A stretch of 64,000 nt of DNA, from the NCBI RefSeq assembly GCF_001984055.1, contig NZ_LYVO01000005.1, positions 62,001-126,000 on the forward strand, written 5' to 3'. The notes beneath the pieces are model-generated. The model was not told the origin of the DNA. It worked only from the letters and a program-made list of their open reading frames with translations, and made no database searches. Of the stretch, positions 36,346-45,118 are shown piece by piece. Position 1 is the first letter of the stretch. Each line of letters starts with the position of its first letter. The stretch is from Variovorax sp. KK3 (lineage in GTDB: Bacteria > Pseudomonadota > Gammaproteobacteria > Burkholderiales > Burkholderiaceae_C). The translations under genes and the position numbers were made by a program.

Positions 36346-36702
36346 GTCGTTTCCTCGTGTGATGAGCGCGAGCCGGCGTCCACCTTGGCCGCCGGCGGAC
36401 CGACGCGCAGGATGCCACATCTCCTCAAAGCCACTCGAGCGGCGCCAGCAGATGCCGCTTCACCCGAGCAGCGCCTCAGCGGCCAAGTCGCCTCACATCA
36501 CAACTTCAGCCGGCCGCCCTGGAAGGAATGCCGGTGTACGCCTCAGGATGCGGCTGAGAGCGCGGTAGCGCGACTTCACAGTGCTGGCATAACGACGCAC
36601 CAGCACTCCTTCTCCGGATTTCGAGCACTCCCGCCACTACGGACGACCTATCGAGCAAGGCGTGTGTCAAGCGACATCAGGAACTGACCCCCGGGTTGTT
36701 GA
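36346..36702. other. Intergenic stretch, no gene seen
   Basis: GC-rich and without a supported gene. It should hold the promoter of the secreted protein gene and, near 36685-36700, the end of the IS21 remnant. Confidence 0.35.
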
Positions 36703-37526
36703 TCAATCGGTCGAGACTGCGTCTTTCGCGCTGGCCTGGTTAACCAGGCCAGCGCGGCGCTTCGATCTGAGCCGGTAGCTGTCGCCGCGGATCGTGATGA
36801 CGTGGCTGTGATGCAGTAGCCGGTCCAGGATCACGGTGGCGACCACGGCGTCGCCGAACACGGCGCCCCATTCGGCAACCGAGCGGTTGCTGGTCACCAG
36901 CATCGATCCGCGCTCGTAGCGCCTGCTCACCAGTTGGAAGAACAAGTGGGCGGCATTTGCCTCGAATGGCAGGTAGCCCAGTTCGTCGACGACCAGCAGC
37001 TTGGGCTTGGTGAAGTGCACGAGCTTCTCCTCGAGCCTGCCTTCGGCGTGGGCCCGGGCCAGTTGCGTCACCAGTCCGTTGGCCGGCACGATCAACGTGG
37101 AATAGCCACGCACGATGGCCTCGCGTCCGAGCGCCACGGCCAGGTGCGTCTTGCCCACTCCGGGCGCGCCGAGCAGCAACACGCTGTCGCCGTTGCCGAT
37201 CCAATTGAGGTGGCGAGCTCCCGGATCTGCTTGGGGTCCACCGACGGCTGCGCCTCGTACTCGAAGCCCTCCAGGGTGCGCACGCACGGGAACTTGGCGA
37301 TCGACATGCCCATCTGGATGCGCCGTTCGTCCTTGCGCGCGACCTCGGCTGCGCACAGCATCGAGAGCGCCTCGCGCAGGTTGAGTTCGGCGCGGCCGGC
37401 TTGGTCGAGTAGTGTGTCGAGTTGGTCGCGGATGGCGGTCAGCTTCAGGCGCGTCAGCATCGGTTCCAGGTCGCCCGATACCTCCAGTGCCGGGGCCTTG
37501 GCGCTCTTGCCGGCGGCTATCACCAA
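36703..37526 (-). pseudogene. istB: Frameshifted IS21-family helper ATPase (IstB)
   Basis: The N-terminal third (LEPMLTRLKLTAIRDQLDTL, NLREALSML, IAKFPCVRTLEGFEYEAQPS) is in one frame and the rest in another, with Walker A LLLGAPGVGKTHLA and Walker B LLVVDELGYLPF. The switch is at about 37205: GAGCTCGCCACC then TCAATTGG, where restoring one C gives the usual IRELATLNWIGNGD. A single-base deletion has therefore inactivated the IstB AAA+ helper of an IS21 element. The partner istA survives only as a C-terminal stub. Confidence 0.8.
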
Positions 37527-37645
37527 CGGCCTCCGAGCGCACTCTCGTATTCGGCCAGCGATCGCAGCAATTCGGCGGGCGATGCCGCAGGCAAGGCCAC
37601 GGGCAAGCCGTCGGCCGGTGGCCTGGCCAGCCAGTTCACGCTACG
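37520..37645 (-). pseudogene. istA: C-terminal stub of IS21 transposase (IstA)
   Basis: The frame ending at 37520 overlaps the istB start by 7 nt, the normal istA/istB arrangement, and its last 30 residues (PAELLRSLAEYESALGG) look like an IstA C-terminus. About 40 codons upstream it runs into IS66 sequence, so the rest of istA has been lost at that junction. Confidence 0.5.
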
Positions 37646-37660
37646 AGGTTCGCGCCGACG

Positions 37661-38029
37661 ATGCCAGCCACCCGGCGCAGGCACAGCGAAGAGCTGAAGC
37701 ATGAGTTGATCGAACGCAGCCTGGAGCCTGGCGCGTCGGTTGCCGCCATCGCGCAGGAGAACGGCATCAATGCCAATCTCCTGTTCAACTGGCGCCGGAT
37801 TCGACTGCATGCTGAGGGACCTGCAACCGAGGCCGCAGCGCCGCCGATGCTCCTGCCGGTCAAGGTGCAGATGGACGCCGTATCCAAAGCGGTCCCCAAG
37901 GCCATTGCGCCGCGCCCTTCAAGCGGCGTGATCGAGATCGATGTTGGGCCACGCGTGTTCGCCTGCGCGGAGCCGTCGACGAGGCCAGCTTGCACTGCGT
38001 GCTGCGCCTGCTCGGTGCCATCGCAATGA
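37661..38029 (+). pseudogene. tnpA: IS66 tnpA, frameshifted at 3' end
   Basis: The first 95 codons encode an IS66 OrfA protein with an HTH (RRHSEELKHELIERSLEPG, VAAIAQENGINANLLFNWRR). After GVIEIDVG the frame is wrong; shifting by one base gives the family ending TRVRLRGAVDEASL and LHCVLRLLGAIA, which then runs straight into tnpB without the usual stop. Two small indels thus changed the end. OrfA normally binds the IS66 ends with OrfB and OrfC. Confidence 0.75.
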
Positions 38030-38400
38030 TTGGTCTTCCCTCGAACATGCGCGTGTGGATCGCGGCCGGCCCCACCGACATGAGGAAGGGCTTCGATGGC
38101 CTGGCTGCCATGGTCCAGACGGCACCCTTCTGCGGCCTCGTCTTCGCCTTTCGCGGCAAGCGCGGCGACAGCCTGAAGGTCCTGTGGTTTGATGGCCGGG
38201 GCCTGCTGCTCCTGGCCAAGCGGCTCGAACGCGGGCGCTTCGCCTGGCCGCAGGCCACGTCAGGCAGCGTCTCGCTCTCGCCAGCGCAGCTCTCGATGCT
38301 GCTGGACGCATGCCGGTGCGCACGCCCGAGCCGATGCTCGCTGCTTGATTCCAGCGCTCTCGTCGAGACGAACTACTGGATGAGAAGTTCTCCGGTGTAG
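38026..38400 (+). pseudogene. tnpB: IS66 tnpB, altered C-terminus
   Basis: 124 residues starting MIGLPSNMRVWIAAGPTDMR, the standard IS66 Orf2/TnpB protein, with KVLWFDGRGLLLLAKRLERG in the middle. After SPAQLSMLLD the family ending (EGIDWRxPxRTWRP) is replaced by unrelated residues, so a deletion or rearrangement has hit the 3' end. It is probably non-functional, like the rest of this element. Confidence 0.75.
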
Positions 38401-38406
38401 CACTGG

Positions 38407-38646
38407 TTGTTCGACGTGGTGAAGGCCGAGCAAAATAGAGAACGGACGAAGCCCATCGACGCCTCCAACACGCTTCATACCGTTGAGCGTTTGCTGCGAG
38501 TGGTCGAGGAGCGAGACGCCGAAGTGATGCTTCTGAAACTCATGGTCGACAAGCTCAAGTTGCAGTTGCAGTTGCAGCGTAGTCGTCCTTCATTTTCTGT
38601 TGGTTGGCGCGGTGCCAAATGTAGTCAGAGAGTTGTGATTTGGTGA
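38407..38646 (+). pseudogene. tnpC: IS66 tnpC, N-terminal fragment
   Basis: The N-terminal coiled-coil part of an IS66 transposase is visible (VERLLRVVEERDAEVMLLKL then MVDKLKLQL), and then the frame leaves the family and stops. The catalytic DDE domain is missing. A minus-strand open frame beginning at 38653 (MTITKSQLSDYIWHRANQQK) runs into this end, so the break may be the target gene junction. Confidence 0.65.
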
Positions 38647-39959
38647 TGGTCATGTCGATTTGAGGTAGCGCCGGGTATCGATACTGAGGCGCCCCGGCAG
38701 TCCGCGCTCCAAGCCGGTATAGGAGTACGAAGCGGAGATTCGAAGCAGCTTTCAAGAAGTATTTTTGCCTCGAGCCAAACTGCGGCGAAGGCCGAATGAC
38801 CTCGCTCGCACGGCGACTCGCCGGTCCAGTCCGACCCGCGCGGAAAAAGCCGTTCTCAGCAGGCCCCGACAGCGATAGGCCTACAACTCGTGCTTGACGA
38901 TCGAACACGGCCAACACCTCGACCATCACCCACCCGCCCCATCCAGTCTCGCTCTTGGCCGTCGCCCCTTGACCGTTCGCCCCCACCCTTCCCCTGCAGC
39001 TTGATCCCCTTCGGACGCTTGGACGCTCTGGCCCTGCGTCCCCTTCCCTTTTGGATAAGGAGACTGCTTAGCTGAGCGCTAGCTCAACGCCCTGGTAGGT
39101 ATTAACTCAGCATTTCAAACGCGCACCCCCTAGCCTCTTGGCCAGGATATTCCTTCGGGCCGCCGAAATTAATCAGCAAATACCCCCCGGCAGCCGTTCG
39201 AGTTAGGGCGCTACCTTCGCCACCCATAGCCATTTTCAACCCTTTTTCCCCTGGTTTGGCATATTCGACCCTACCCCCAGTGCATCGGCCCCAGGTTGGG
39301 TGAGTACCATAGCAACCAGCTGCTTCCCGTTATAACAGGGGAAGAAAGCCTAGACAAAGCTCGAGTATTAGTTCGGCGCAAGGGCTAGTTTTTCAGTTGC
39401 CTCATCCAATTCAAGCTGCAGCAGGCAGCGTTGAACCTCGCATCTCCAAATGGAACCCGTGGCATGAAGCGCCACGACGCGATTTTCAGACAGTACCCGC
39501 CAGTATAGGCGCCGAAAGTCAAGTTCAAAAACTCTCCTAATACGCAGCTAGTTTTTTCGACAAAAACTATGACATGCACCCGAAGAATCGAGGGGTCCCG
39601 AGGGCAAGGGGAGGCTCAGGTGGGCGAAGCGCTTCCTCGCCTCGCGAACCCTGACCGCGCGAGTCATCTCAAAAACCTCAAAGAAACCAAGGGTTTAGCG
39701 AGCGTCTACCTGTGATCGAACTCCGAAGCATTGCTTTAAAGTTAACAAAAAATGCCGAATATTTGGCGCCTCGCGTGTTGACTGATATATTTCTTCGCAA
39801 TACAAAGAAAAGTCTTCAAAGGTTAAGGGACGGTCTAGCTTCCGCATGCTTAATTCCAAACAGCAACGTTGCCATCTCGCTAAAAATAGATTGAATTCCA
39901 AGCGAATTCGTGTCAGCATTCGATCAAAACGTTCTCAACCTTCGTAGGAGGGAGTTGCG
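38647..39959. other. Gene-poor 1.3-kb stretch
   Basis: No gene can be supported. Small frames at 39385-39579 and 39695-39919 (minus) lack ribosome-binding sites. Composition drops in GC toward 39.4-39.9 kb. A small hairpin TGAGC/GCTCA lies near 39070-39082. A strong ribosome-binding site at the end belongs to the 39960 gene. Confidence 0.45.
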
Positions 39960-40271
39960 ATGGGCCAGGGAAAAAGTATCCCCGACGATTTTCCTAGAGA
40001 GGACCTTTTTGGTGCCCTTCCTGGATTGCAACCTAAGATTGGCGTGCGCTTGGTTGATGGCACAGTCGTTGAGGGCCTGACTGAGGACGAGTTGTATACG
40101 CGGTACGACGCCTGCGAGGATTTAGTAATTCAATTGGTCGGCTATTGCGAACGAAAGCTCCAGGTGCGCCCGGAGTGGGATCTGCCGACGTTGTTGACCA
40201 AAGTGCGAGGAGGCGTTGGACAGAAGGGTTGGGGCGTTTCCCCTGCCGAACTCAGCTGGATCATGTGCTAA
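39960..40271 (+). CDS. Small hypothetical protein
   Basis: A 103-residue acidic-to-neutral soluble protein with GGAGGG 7 nt ahead of its ATG, a strong start signal. The sequence contains VRLVDGTVVEGLTEDELYTR and a helical stretch with two Cys (DACEDLVIQLVGYCERKLQ), ending SPAELSWIMC. No family recognised. It precedes the HAD gene by 81 nt in the same direction and may be cotranscribed with the HAD-metallophosphoesterase pair. Confidence 0.6.
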   Translation: MGQGKSIPDDFPREDLFGALPGLQPKIGVRLVDGTVVEGLTEDELYTRYDACEDLVIQLVGYCERKLQVRPEWDLPTLLTKVRGGVGQKGWGVSPAELSWIMC

Positions 40272-40352
40272 GTGAGCAAACGCATGGCGGGCCGCCGGAA
40301 GGTCGTCTAAGTCAAAGCGATTGCCAGCGCAGATTGAAGTGGTGCACAGAAT

Positions 40353-41147
40353 ATGGCTAGCTCACCGCCACCCCGCCCAACGGTTCTTGCCCTGGACCTA
40401 GAGGGAACTCTCATTTCCAACGCAGTCAGCCAGTTTCCCCGGCCGGGCCTGTTTGAGTTCATTGAGCGGTGCCAAGCGCTGTTTGAGCGCATCGTCATGT
40501 TCACATCTGTGACTGAGGACCGGTTCCGCCAAATCGCCAAGACGTTAGTAGACGAAGACGCTGTACCGGTTTGGTTCCAGCACCTGGAGTACGTGCATTG
40601 GGAAGGTTCCATCAAGAACCTGACTTTCATCTCGGACTGCGAGTCGAGCGAAGCGCTATTGGTAGACGATCATGCGGACTACGTTCATCCAACCCAACTG
40701 GAGCAGTTCATCAGGGTAGAACCCTTCGAACCACCGTTCTCCGACTCCGACAACGGGCTCGCCAAGGTCCTTGACGAACTCGCGCAGCGCGGTATTTCAC
40801 CGATTGATCCCGGCCGACTGCCCTCACGACATCACATTCCTCAAGACCATCAGAGCCTGCTGATGCACCGAGAGGCCGTCCGCCTCATTCTTGTGGACCC
40901 TTCGCTTGTCCTCAAGGCTCAGGCCACGCTTGCCCGCTGGATGGTGATAGGTAGCCAGAGGTCAGTGCCACTATGGGAGCAATGGCGAGACGTCCTTGAG
41001 CAAAGGAACTGGGACCTGGCCGTTGAGGATTCCGAACGCGGCCGCGAGTTGCGCCAGGCATCGCCGCTCTCCACCCTGCTTCCCCAAGAGACGCGCCTCG
41101 AAATCATCGCGAGGGTGCGCCGGATGCAGAGGCTGGATGAGTGCTGA
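40353..41147 (+). CDS. HAD-like phosphatase with extra C-terminal helical domain
   Basis: A 264-residue protein. Residues 10-150 are a HAD phosphatase-like domain of the NIF type: LALDLEGTL as nucleophile motif, FTSVTEDRF as second motif and LLVDDHADY as the acidic fourth motif. From about residue 165 to 260 is a separate helical domain (HREAVRLILVDPSLVLKAQ, then ELRQASPLSTLLPQETRLEI) of a type I have seen as a short stand-alone protein beside antitoxin-like genes; this is recollection, not a search. The stop overlaps the start of the metallophosphoesterase gene by 11 nt, so both are made together and may act on one substrate. Confidence 0.72.
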   Translation: MASSPPPRPTVLALDLEGTLISNAVSQFPRPGLFEFIERCQALFERIVMFTSVTEDRFRQIAKTLVDEDAVPVWFQHLEYVHWEGSIKNLTFISDCESSEALLVDDHADYVHPTQLEQFIRVEPFEPPFSDSDNGLAKVLDELAQRGISPIDPGRLPSRHHIPQDHQSLLMHREAVRLILVDPSLVLKAQATLARWMVIGSQRSVPLWEQWRDVLEQRNWDLAVEDSERGRELRQASPLSTLLPQETRLEIIARVRRMQRLDEC

Positions 41148-42060
41148 ACCACTCTCCCTGGGTATCGCCATGACCCTCGCATCCTCCCACGACGCACTAG
41201 ATCTGCGGATTCAACTCGCCTCGGATTTGCATTTAGAGCTTCTTTGGCGCTTCCCCGGATGGCACGGGCTCGTCCCGAATCCTGAGGCAGACTTGCTGGT
41301 TCTCGCCGGCGACATCCACCGGATTGAGGACGTGGTTCGTATGTTCGGAAGGTGGCGAACCCCGGTTCTGTTCGTAATGGGCAACCACGAGTTCTACAGT
41401 CAACAGACGATGGACTCGCTGCGCAGAACCGCCCATGAGATGACTCAGGGAACGTCGATTGTTCTGCTCGACAACTCGGCTGTCGGTCCGATCGAACTGT
41501 CGCGGTTCAAAGGCTGGTACAGAACGAAGAAGCGGCGCGTAGACGGGATACGGATACTAGGTGCCACGCTTTGGACTGACTACCGTCTGTCGGAACCGGC
41601 GGGAGGCCCCGACCGGCAGGCACTTCGAATGGGCGAAGCAGGCAAACGTCTTGCCGACCATCGAATCATTCAATACAGGGACGGGCTGCTGTTCAAGCCC
41701 ATGCATGCTTTGGACGAGCACCGGGCGACGGTCGCGTGGCTCACCGAGGCGCTTTCCGCGCCGTTTGACGGGAGAACTCTGGTCATCACGCATCACGGTC
41801 CGCATGGCGGCTCAATTCATCCGCGATACCAAGGCGACATGCTGAATGCGGCGTTTGTGAGCGAGCTTCCAGCACTCCTGCGTCTCGCAGACGTCTGGAT
41901 TCACGGCCATGTACATAGCAGCTTCGACTACACAAGCTACGGTTGCAGAGTTGTCACGAACCCACGGGGGTACCCCACAAACTACCGTTCCGTCGGAGAC
42001 CCCAGCAAGCTAATCTTCGAGAACCCAGATTTTGACCGCAGTCTCGTCATCACGCTCTGA
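41137..42060 (+). CDS. Calcineurin-like metallophosphoesterase (copy 2)
   Basis: A 307-residue paralogue of the protein at 28203-29063 with the same metal motifs: ASDLHLE, LAGDIHRIED, GNHEFY, VITHHGP and IHGHVHSSF. Translation probably begins at the ATG at 41137, within the end of the HAD gene (ATGAGTGCTGA); a later ATG at 41170 is possible and would match the length of copy 1 better. The pairing of a HAD phosphatase with a metallophosphoesterase resembles modules that remove end phosphates from nucleic acids, as in RNA or DNA end healing, but a ligase is missing. Confidence 0.83.
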   Translation: MSAEPLSLGIAMTLASSHDALDLRIQLASDLHLELLWRFPGWHGLVPNPEADLLVLAGDIHRIEDVVRMFGRWRTPVLFVMGNHEFYSQQTMDSLRRTAHEMTQGTSIVLLDNSAVGPIELSRFKGWYRTKKRRVDGIRILGATLWTDYRLSEPAGGPDRQALRMGEAGKRLADHRIIQYRDGLLFKPMHALDEHRATVAWLTEALSAPFDGRTLVITHHGPHGGSIHPRYQGDMLNAAFVSELPALLRLADVWIHGHVHSSFDYTSYGCRVVTNPRGYPTNYRSVGDPSKLIFENPDFDRSLVITL

Positions 42061-42188
42061 TGGCGGATGGACGCGGCGTTGCAGCTTTGGGGTCGGCTGG
42101 GGCGCCGCCCGCGCTAGCTTCGAGCGCTGAGGTTTGGCTGCCAAGCCGAGCACATGCCTGCTGACTCGGCGGAGCACCGTTCATGTCG

Positions 42189-42452
42189 TCATGGGATCTG
42201 CCGTGCAGTGATCCTCTCGCGTTGTCGAGCATGGGTGTATTCGTCGCGCTGGAGCTCACGGCCTTTCCGGGATGCACCACTGCGCTGATCTGTGCCCTGC
42301 GTGGGCCTCGCATCGACGACGTTCGCGCCGGCACACGGCGCGTCTGAATACGCAACCTTGCTGTCTGTGTCGAAGCGAAAGACCTTGCGCTGGCCAGCCA
42401 GCGGGGCAACGTCAGAACAGAAGAAAGCGGGCGCAACTGCGAAGCGCCGCAC
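42189..42452 (-). CDS. DUF4124-like exported protein, short
   Basis: An 87-residue protein starting at a GTG with GGTGAG ahead. After a poor signal-like N-terminus (RRFAVAPAFFCSDVA) comes the DUF4124-type stretch KVFRFDTDSKVAYSDAPCAG, then ANVVDARPTQGTDQRSGASR and KGRELQRDE. Homologues that I recall continue for another 60-100 residues, so this copy appears cut short by a stop. It follows the 42460 gene by 7 nt. Confidence 0.5.
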   Translation of the reverse strand: MRRFAVAPAFFCSDVAPLAGQRKVFRFDTDSKVAYSDAPCAGANVVDARPTQGTDQRSGASRKGRELQRDEYTHARQRERITARQIP

Positions 42453-42459
42453 GTTCAAC

Positions 42460-42669
42460 TCACCAGAATTTCCACCACGGTCGCCCCTGAAGGCGCACAT
42501 GCAGCGGGCGGGTGTCGAGGCTCTCCAGGAGGGAGGCCGCCGCGCCAAAGCGACTATGTGACGACCCTTCAGACTCGTCGGGTGCGGTGTCAACTGCCAT
42601 CGCGACCCGACGCTTTGGGCCGGTTAGAGGAAGGGGGTCCTTGACCGGAAGCACGCTGTAGTCAGTCAT
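42460..42669 (-). CDS. Small hypothetical protein
   Basis: A 69-residue protein ending in GRPWWKFW, an aromatic tail common in small proteobacterial proteins. The N-terminus (TDYSVLPVKDPLPLTGPKRR) is polar and there is no membrane helix. It is directly upstream of the DUF4124-like gene. Real gene status is likely but unproven, as the ribosome-binding site is weak. Confidence 0.45.
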   Translation of the reverse strand: MTDYSVLPVKDPLPLTGPKRRVAMAVDTAPDESEGSSHSRFGAAASLLESLDTRPLHVRLQGRPWWKFW

Positions 42670-42889
42670 GAACCCAATTCTGCCGGAAGGGAATCAGCGA
42701 GCCGTGTGAGCAGACGCTTGGGAGCGGGTGGTTTTGCCGAAGCGCGAAACGCCGATTTGCACAGCGCGTCGACGAGACACATATTATTACATCTAATTAT
42801 GTCCCGGTGATTAAGGTAGTTTTCACAGGCGCGCTCGCCTTGGGCGCGCTTATGGGTTCACGTCGCCTTCGCATTTCCCTACACGGGAG

Positions 42890-44521
42890 ATGCACCAAAA
42901 CAGTACCCCCGCCTTCTTCGGCGTCCCCCCCGCCAGTTTCCTTGCTGCTTCAAACCAAAACCGCGGTCCCTTCTTTAAGTGGACTGGCGGTAAGTCGAAG
43001 CTTCTCTCGCAGTTGCTGCCGCTGCTGCCAGAGGGCAAACGGCTGATTGAGCCGTTCGTCGGCGCTGGCAGCGTCTTTCTCTCGACGAACTACGAACGCT
43101 ATGTCATCGGCGACACCAACGAAGACCTGATCGCAGTTTACGCTGCGCTCCAGAACCGTCCGGAAGAGTTTATCTCGCGTGCCCAACAGTTCTTCGTCGA
43201 AGACAACCTGACAAAGGATGCCTATCTAAATATCCGCGCTGAATTCAACTCGCTGTCTGACCGGTTCGAACGCGCCGTGCGGTTTCCGTTCTTGAACCGC
43301 CACTGTTTCAATGGACTTTTCCGTACAAACAACTCAGGCGAATTCAACGTGCCCTACTCCTACCCCAGGAGGGTTCCCGACTTGCACATCGAAGAGATGC
43401 TTGCAGCGGCGTCGAAACTGCAGTCCACCATCATCTTGAACGGCGGCTTCGAGGGCACGTTGGAAATGGCCGGACCAGGAGACGTCGTCTACTGCGACCC
43501 ACCCTACCTCGATTCAGCGGATGGCAAGAGCTTCATCCACTACGGCTCGGCCCGATTCGACGCGAGCAAACACAAGCGGCTCGTCGAATGCTGCGTCGAA
43601 GCAAGTACTCGAGGAGCGACGGTGCTCATCAGCAATCACGACACTGCCGAAACCCGCGAGTTGTATTACGGCTGGCATATCAACGAACTCAAGGTCCGTC
43701 GCAGCGTTGCTGCTAAGTCGGAGGCCCGTCGAATGGCCAGTGAACTTGTCGCCGCGCTGCCGGCAGCGGGCAAGCATCTTGACGTGGTCGATACTGTCAC
43801 ACGCTCGAATGATAGGCAGATATTGTCGAAGGAAGTGGCAACGGCGATTGCAGAGCGAGAGACAACATGCGCCGATGCCGTCGCAACCGCTCTCCCCAAT
43901 GCTGGGGATCGCAAGCCGGCGATCGCAGAGGTCTTTGCCGACATGCCGTCAAAGCATGGCAAGGAGGTCGAGTTCCAGTTCCCCAAGAAAGACCAGCCGC
44001 GGCAAGACGCTGCAGCAAACATTGGACCCAGGTCGGTCGAGTTTCCTTCCGCAATCAATGGTGCACCAAGTGTTCCCGGACCCTCCTTCGTACGGCGCCA
44101 ACCGGCTCACAGAGGCGCCCTTCGACTATCCAGAATTTGCAGTATTCCAACCGAGCCAGAACTGGAGTTGACCCAAACGTACCTTCAAGTTCAAAAGCAA
44201 ATCCAGTCCTTGCAGCGCAAGGCAGAGAAACTGCGCATGCATGAGATGCGCGGCGTCATCGACCGCATCAAAGTCGCAATCGCGGAGTACGGCATCACGG
44301 CTCAGCAACTCGGCTTCGGTTCGACATCGAAGCCCGCCCTTGCAACGCAGACTCCGGCCATATCTCAGGGCGCAACCAAAGCCAAGTATGCTAATGGGCG
44401 GGGACAAATTTGGGGGGGCATGGGTCCGCGCCCCGCATGGTTACGAGCGGAGTTGGAAGCGGGCAATTCGCTCGAGGACTTCCTGGTGACGGTCAGGCGC
44501 GGGACCTTCCGGTCGGCGTGA
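42890..44521 (+). CDS. dam: Dam-type DNA adenine methyltransferase fused to H-NS
   Basis: A single 543-residue frame. Residues 25-310 are a GATC-type N6-adenine methyltransferase: FFKWTGGKSKLL (AdoMet motif), LIEPFVGAGSVFL, NRHCFNGLFRTNNSGEFNVP (target recognition) and the catalytic DPPY near residue 203. Residues 315-425 are a polar linker. Residues 427-540 are an H-NS protein: LTQTYLQVQKQIQSLQRKAE, IAEYGITAQQLGF and the C-terminal GQIWGGMGPRPAWLRAELEA. The H-NS part lines up with family starts at the TTG codon 44168, so separate translation is possible, but no ribosome-binding site at useful distance is seen there. No restriction gene is adjacent, so this is a solitary methylase. The ATG at 42890 is the first reasonable start. 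Confidence 0.85.
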   Translation: MHQNSTPAFFGVPPASFLAASNQNRGPFFKWTGGKSKLLSQLLPLLPEGKRLIEPFVGAGSVFLSTNYERYVIGDTNEDLIAVYAALQNRPEEFISRAQQFFVEDNLTKDAYLNIRAEFNSLSDRFERAVRFPFLNRHCFNGLFRTNNSGEFNVPYSYPRRVPDLHIEEMLAAASKLQSTIILNGGFEGTLEMAGPGDVVYCDPPYLDSADGKSFIHYGSARFDASKHKRLVECCVEASTRGATVLISNHDTAETRELYYGWHINELKVRRSVAAKSEARRMASELVAALPAAGKHLDVVDTVTRSNDRQILSKEVATAIAERETTCADAVATALPNAGDRKPAIAEVFADMPSKHGKEVEFQFPKKDQPRQDAAANIGPRSVEFPSAINGAPSVPGPSFVRRQPAHRGALRLSRICSIPTEPELELTQTYLQVQKQIQSLQRKAEKLRMHEMRGVIDRIKVAIAEYGITAQQLGFGSTSKPALATQTPAISQGATKAKYANGRGQIWGGMGPRPAWLRAELEAGNSLEDFLVTVRRGTFRSA

Positions 44522-44765
44522 CCCATCTCCCATCAGCCGCTTGCTCATTCGCCACAGGTTCTGCGCAGTGGCTGCGAGGAGACATTCATCCCCTGCACAG
44601 GGATGCACGAGTAAAGTCGTTTGGCACTGGAATTTTGCCAAGGTGGATGAGCGTCCGGTCGTGGCCGCCGCATTGACCTGCTTTCCCGACTTCACGAGTC
44701 AAGCGCCACCTCGAACTGTTCAAGCGTCTGCGGATGACTGGCCTGGGCTCGGCGCTCCCGGGTAG

Positions 44766-44825
44766 TTGCTCAGCAAATGCTTCCCAATCAGCTAAGTTAT
44801 GGGTTGACGGCATATTTGCTGAACA
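44766..44825 (+). repeat. Shared 18-bp element in an inverted repeat, copy 2
   Basis: CAATCAGCTAAGTTATGG at 44785-44802 is identical to the minus strand at 8773-8790. Here it sits between arms CAGCAAAT (44771-44778) and ATTTGCTG (44814-44821). It lies 264 bp downstream of the Dam-H-NS stop. It could be a recombination site, a protein-binding site or the 3' flank of an H-NS cassette. Confidence 0.6.
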
Positions 44826-45052
44826 GATGCGATTCATGAAGCAAATGTAAAACCCCTGGCATTAGCTTTTCGCCGCAAGACCGGCAGGTTGTCGCTGGAC
44901 TTGGGCAAGTTCGGCAATGTGAACCCGGACGCAGGAATCGAACCCGGTCCCGAAGGGCTCCACAAGCGTTACTTCGATTGAAAGAACGCCGCCGGGTGAC
45001 GGCGCGGCCCGAATCTGGGGCGGCGCAGTCCGGAAGCTGAGCCAAAAGGAAG

Positions 45053-45076
45053 CGGGCCGAAGAACGGCCCGTTTTT
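45053..45076 (+). terminator. Intrinsic terminator
   Basis: CGGGCCG (45053-45059), loop AAGAA, CGGCCCG (45065-45071), then TTTTT. The 7-bp GC stem with T-run in the plus direction is a good Rho-independent terminator. The nearest upstream plus-strand gene is the Dam-H-NS fusion, more than 500 bp away, so it may end that transcript or an unseen RNA. Confidence 0.65.
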
Positions 45077-45118
45077 GCATGGTCATTTCGAGCCGACACA
45101 GGCCGGCCGGCTAAGCTA

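Larger units (their letters stand above)
44522..45118. other. Intergenic stretch with inverted repeat and terminator
   Basis: No supported gene. It holds the second copy of the 18-bp H-NS-downstream element and an intrinsic terminator, both listed separately. A frame on the minus strand (44862-45086) has no recognisable domain. Confidence 0.45.

Noticed and set aside
44918..44950. tRNA-like T-arm (GGTTCGATTCCTGCG) on the minus strand
   Set aside because: The T-stem halves do not pair (CCGGG against CCTGC), and no matching acceptor, D or anticodon arms are found.
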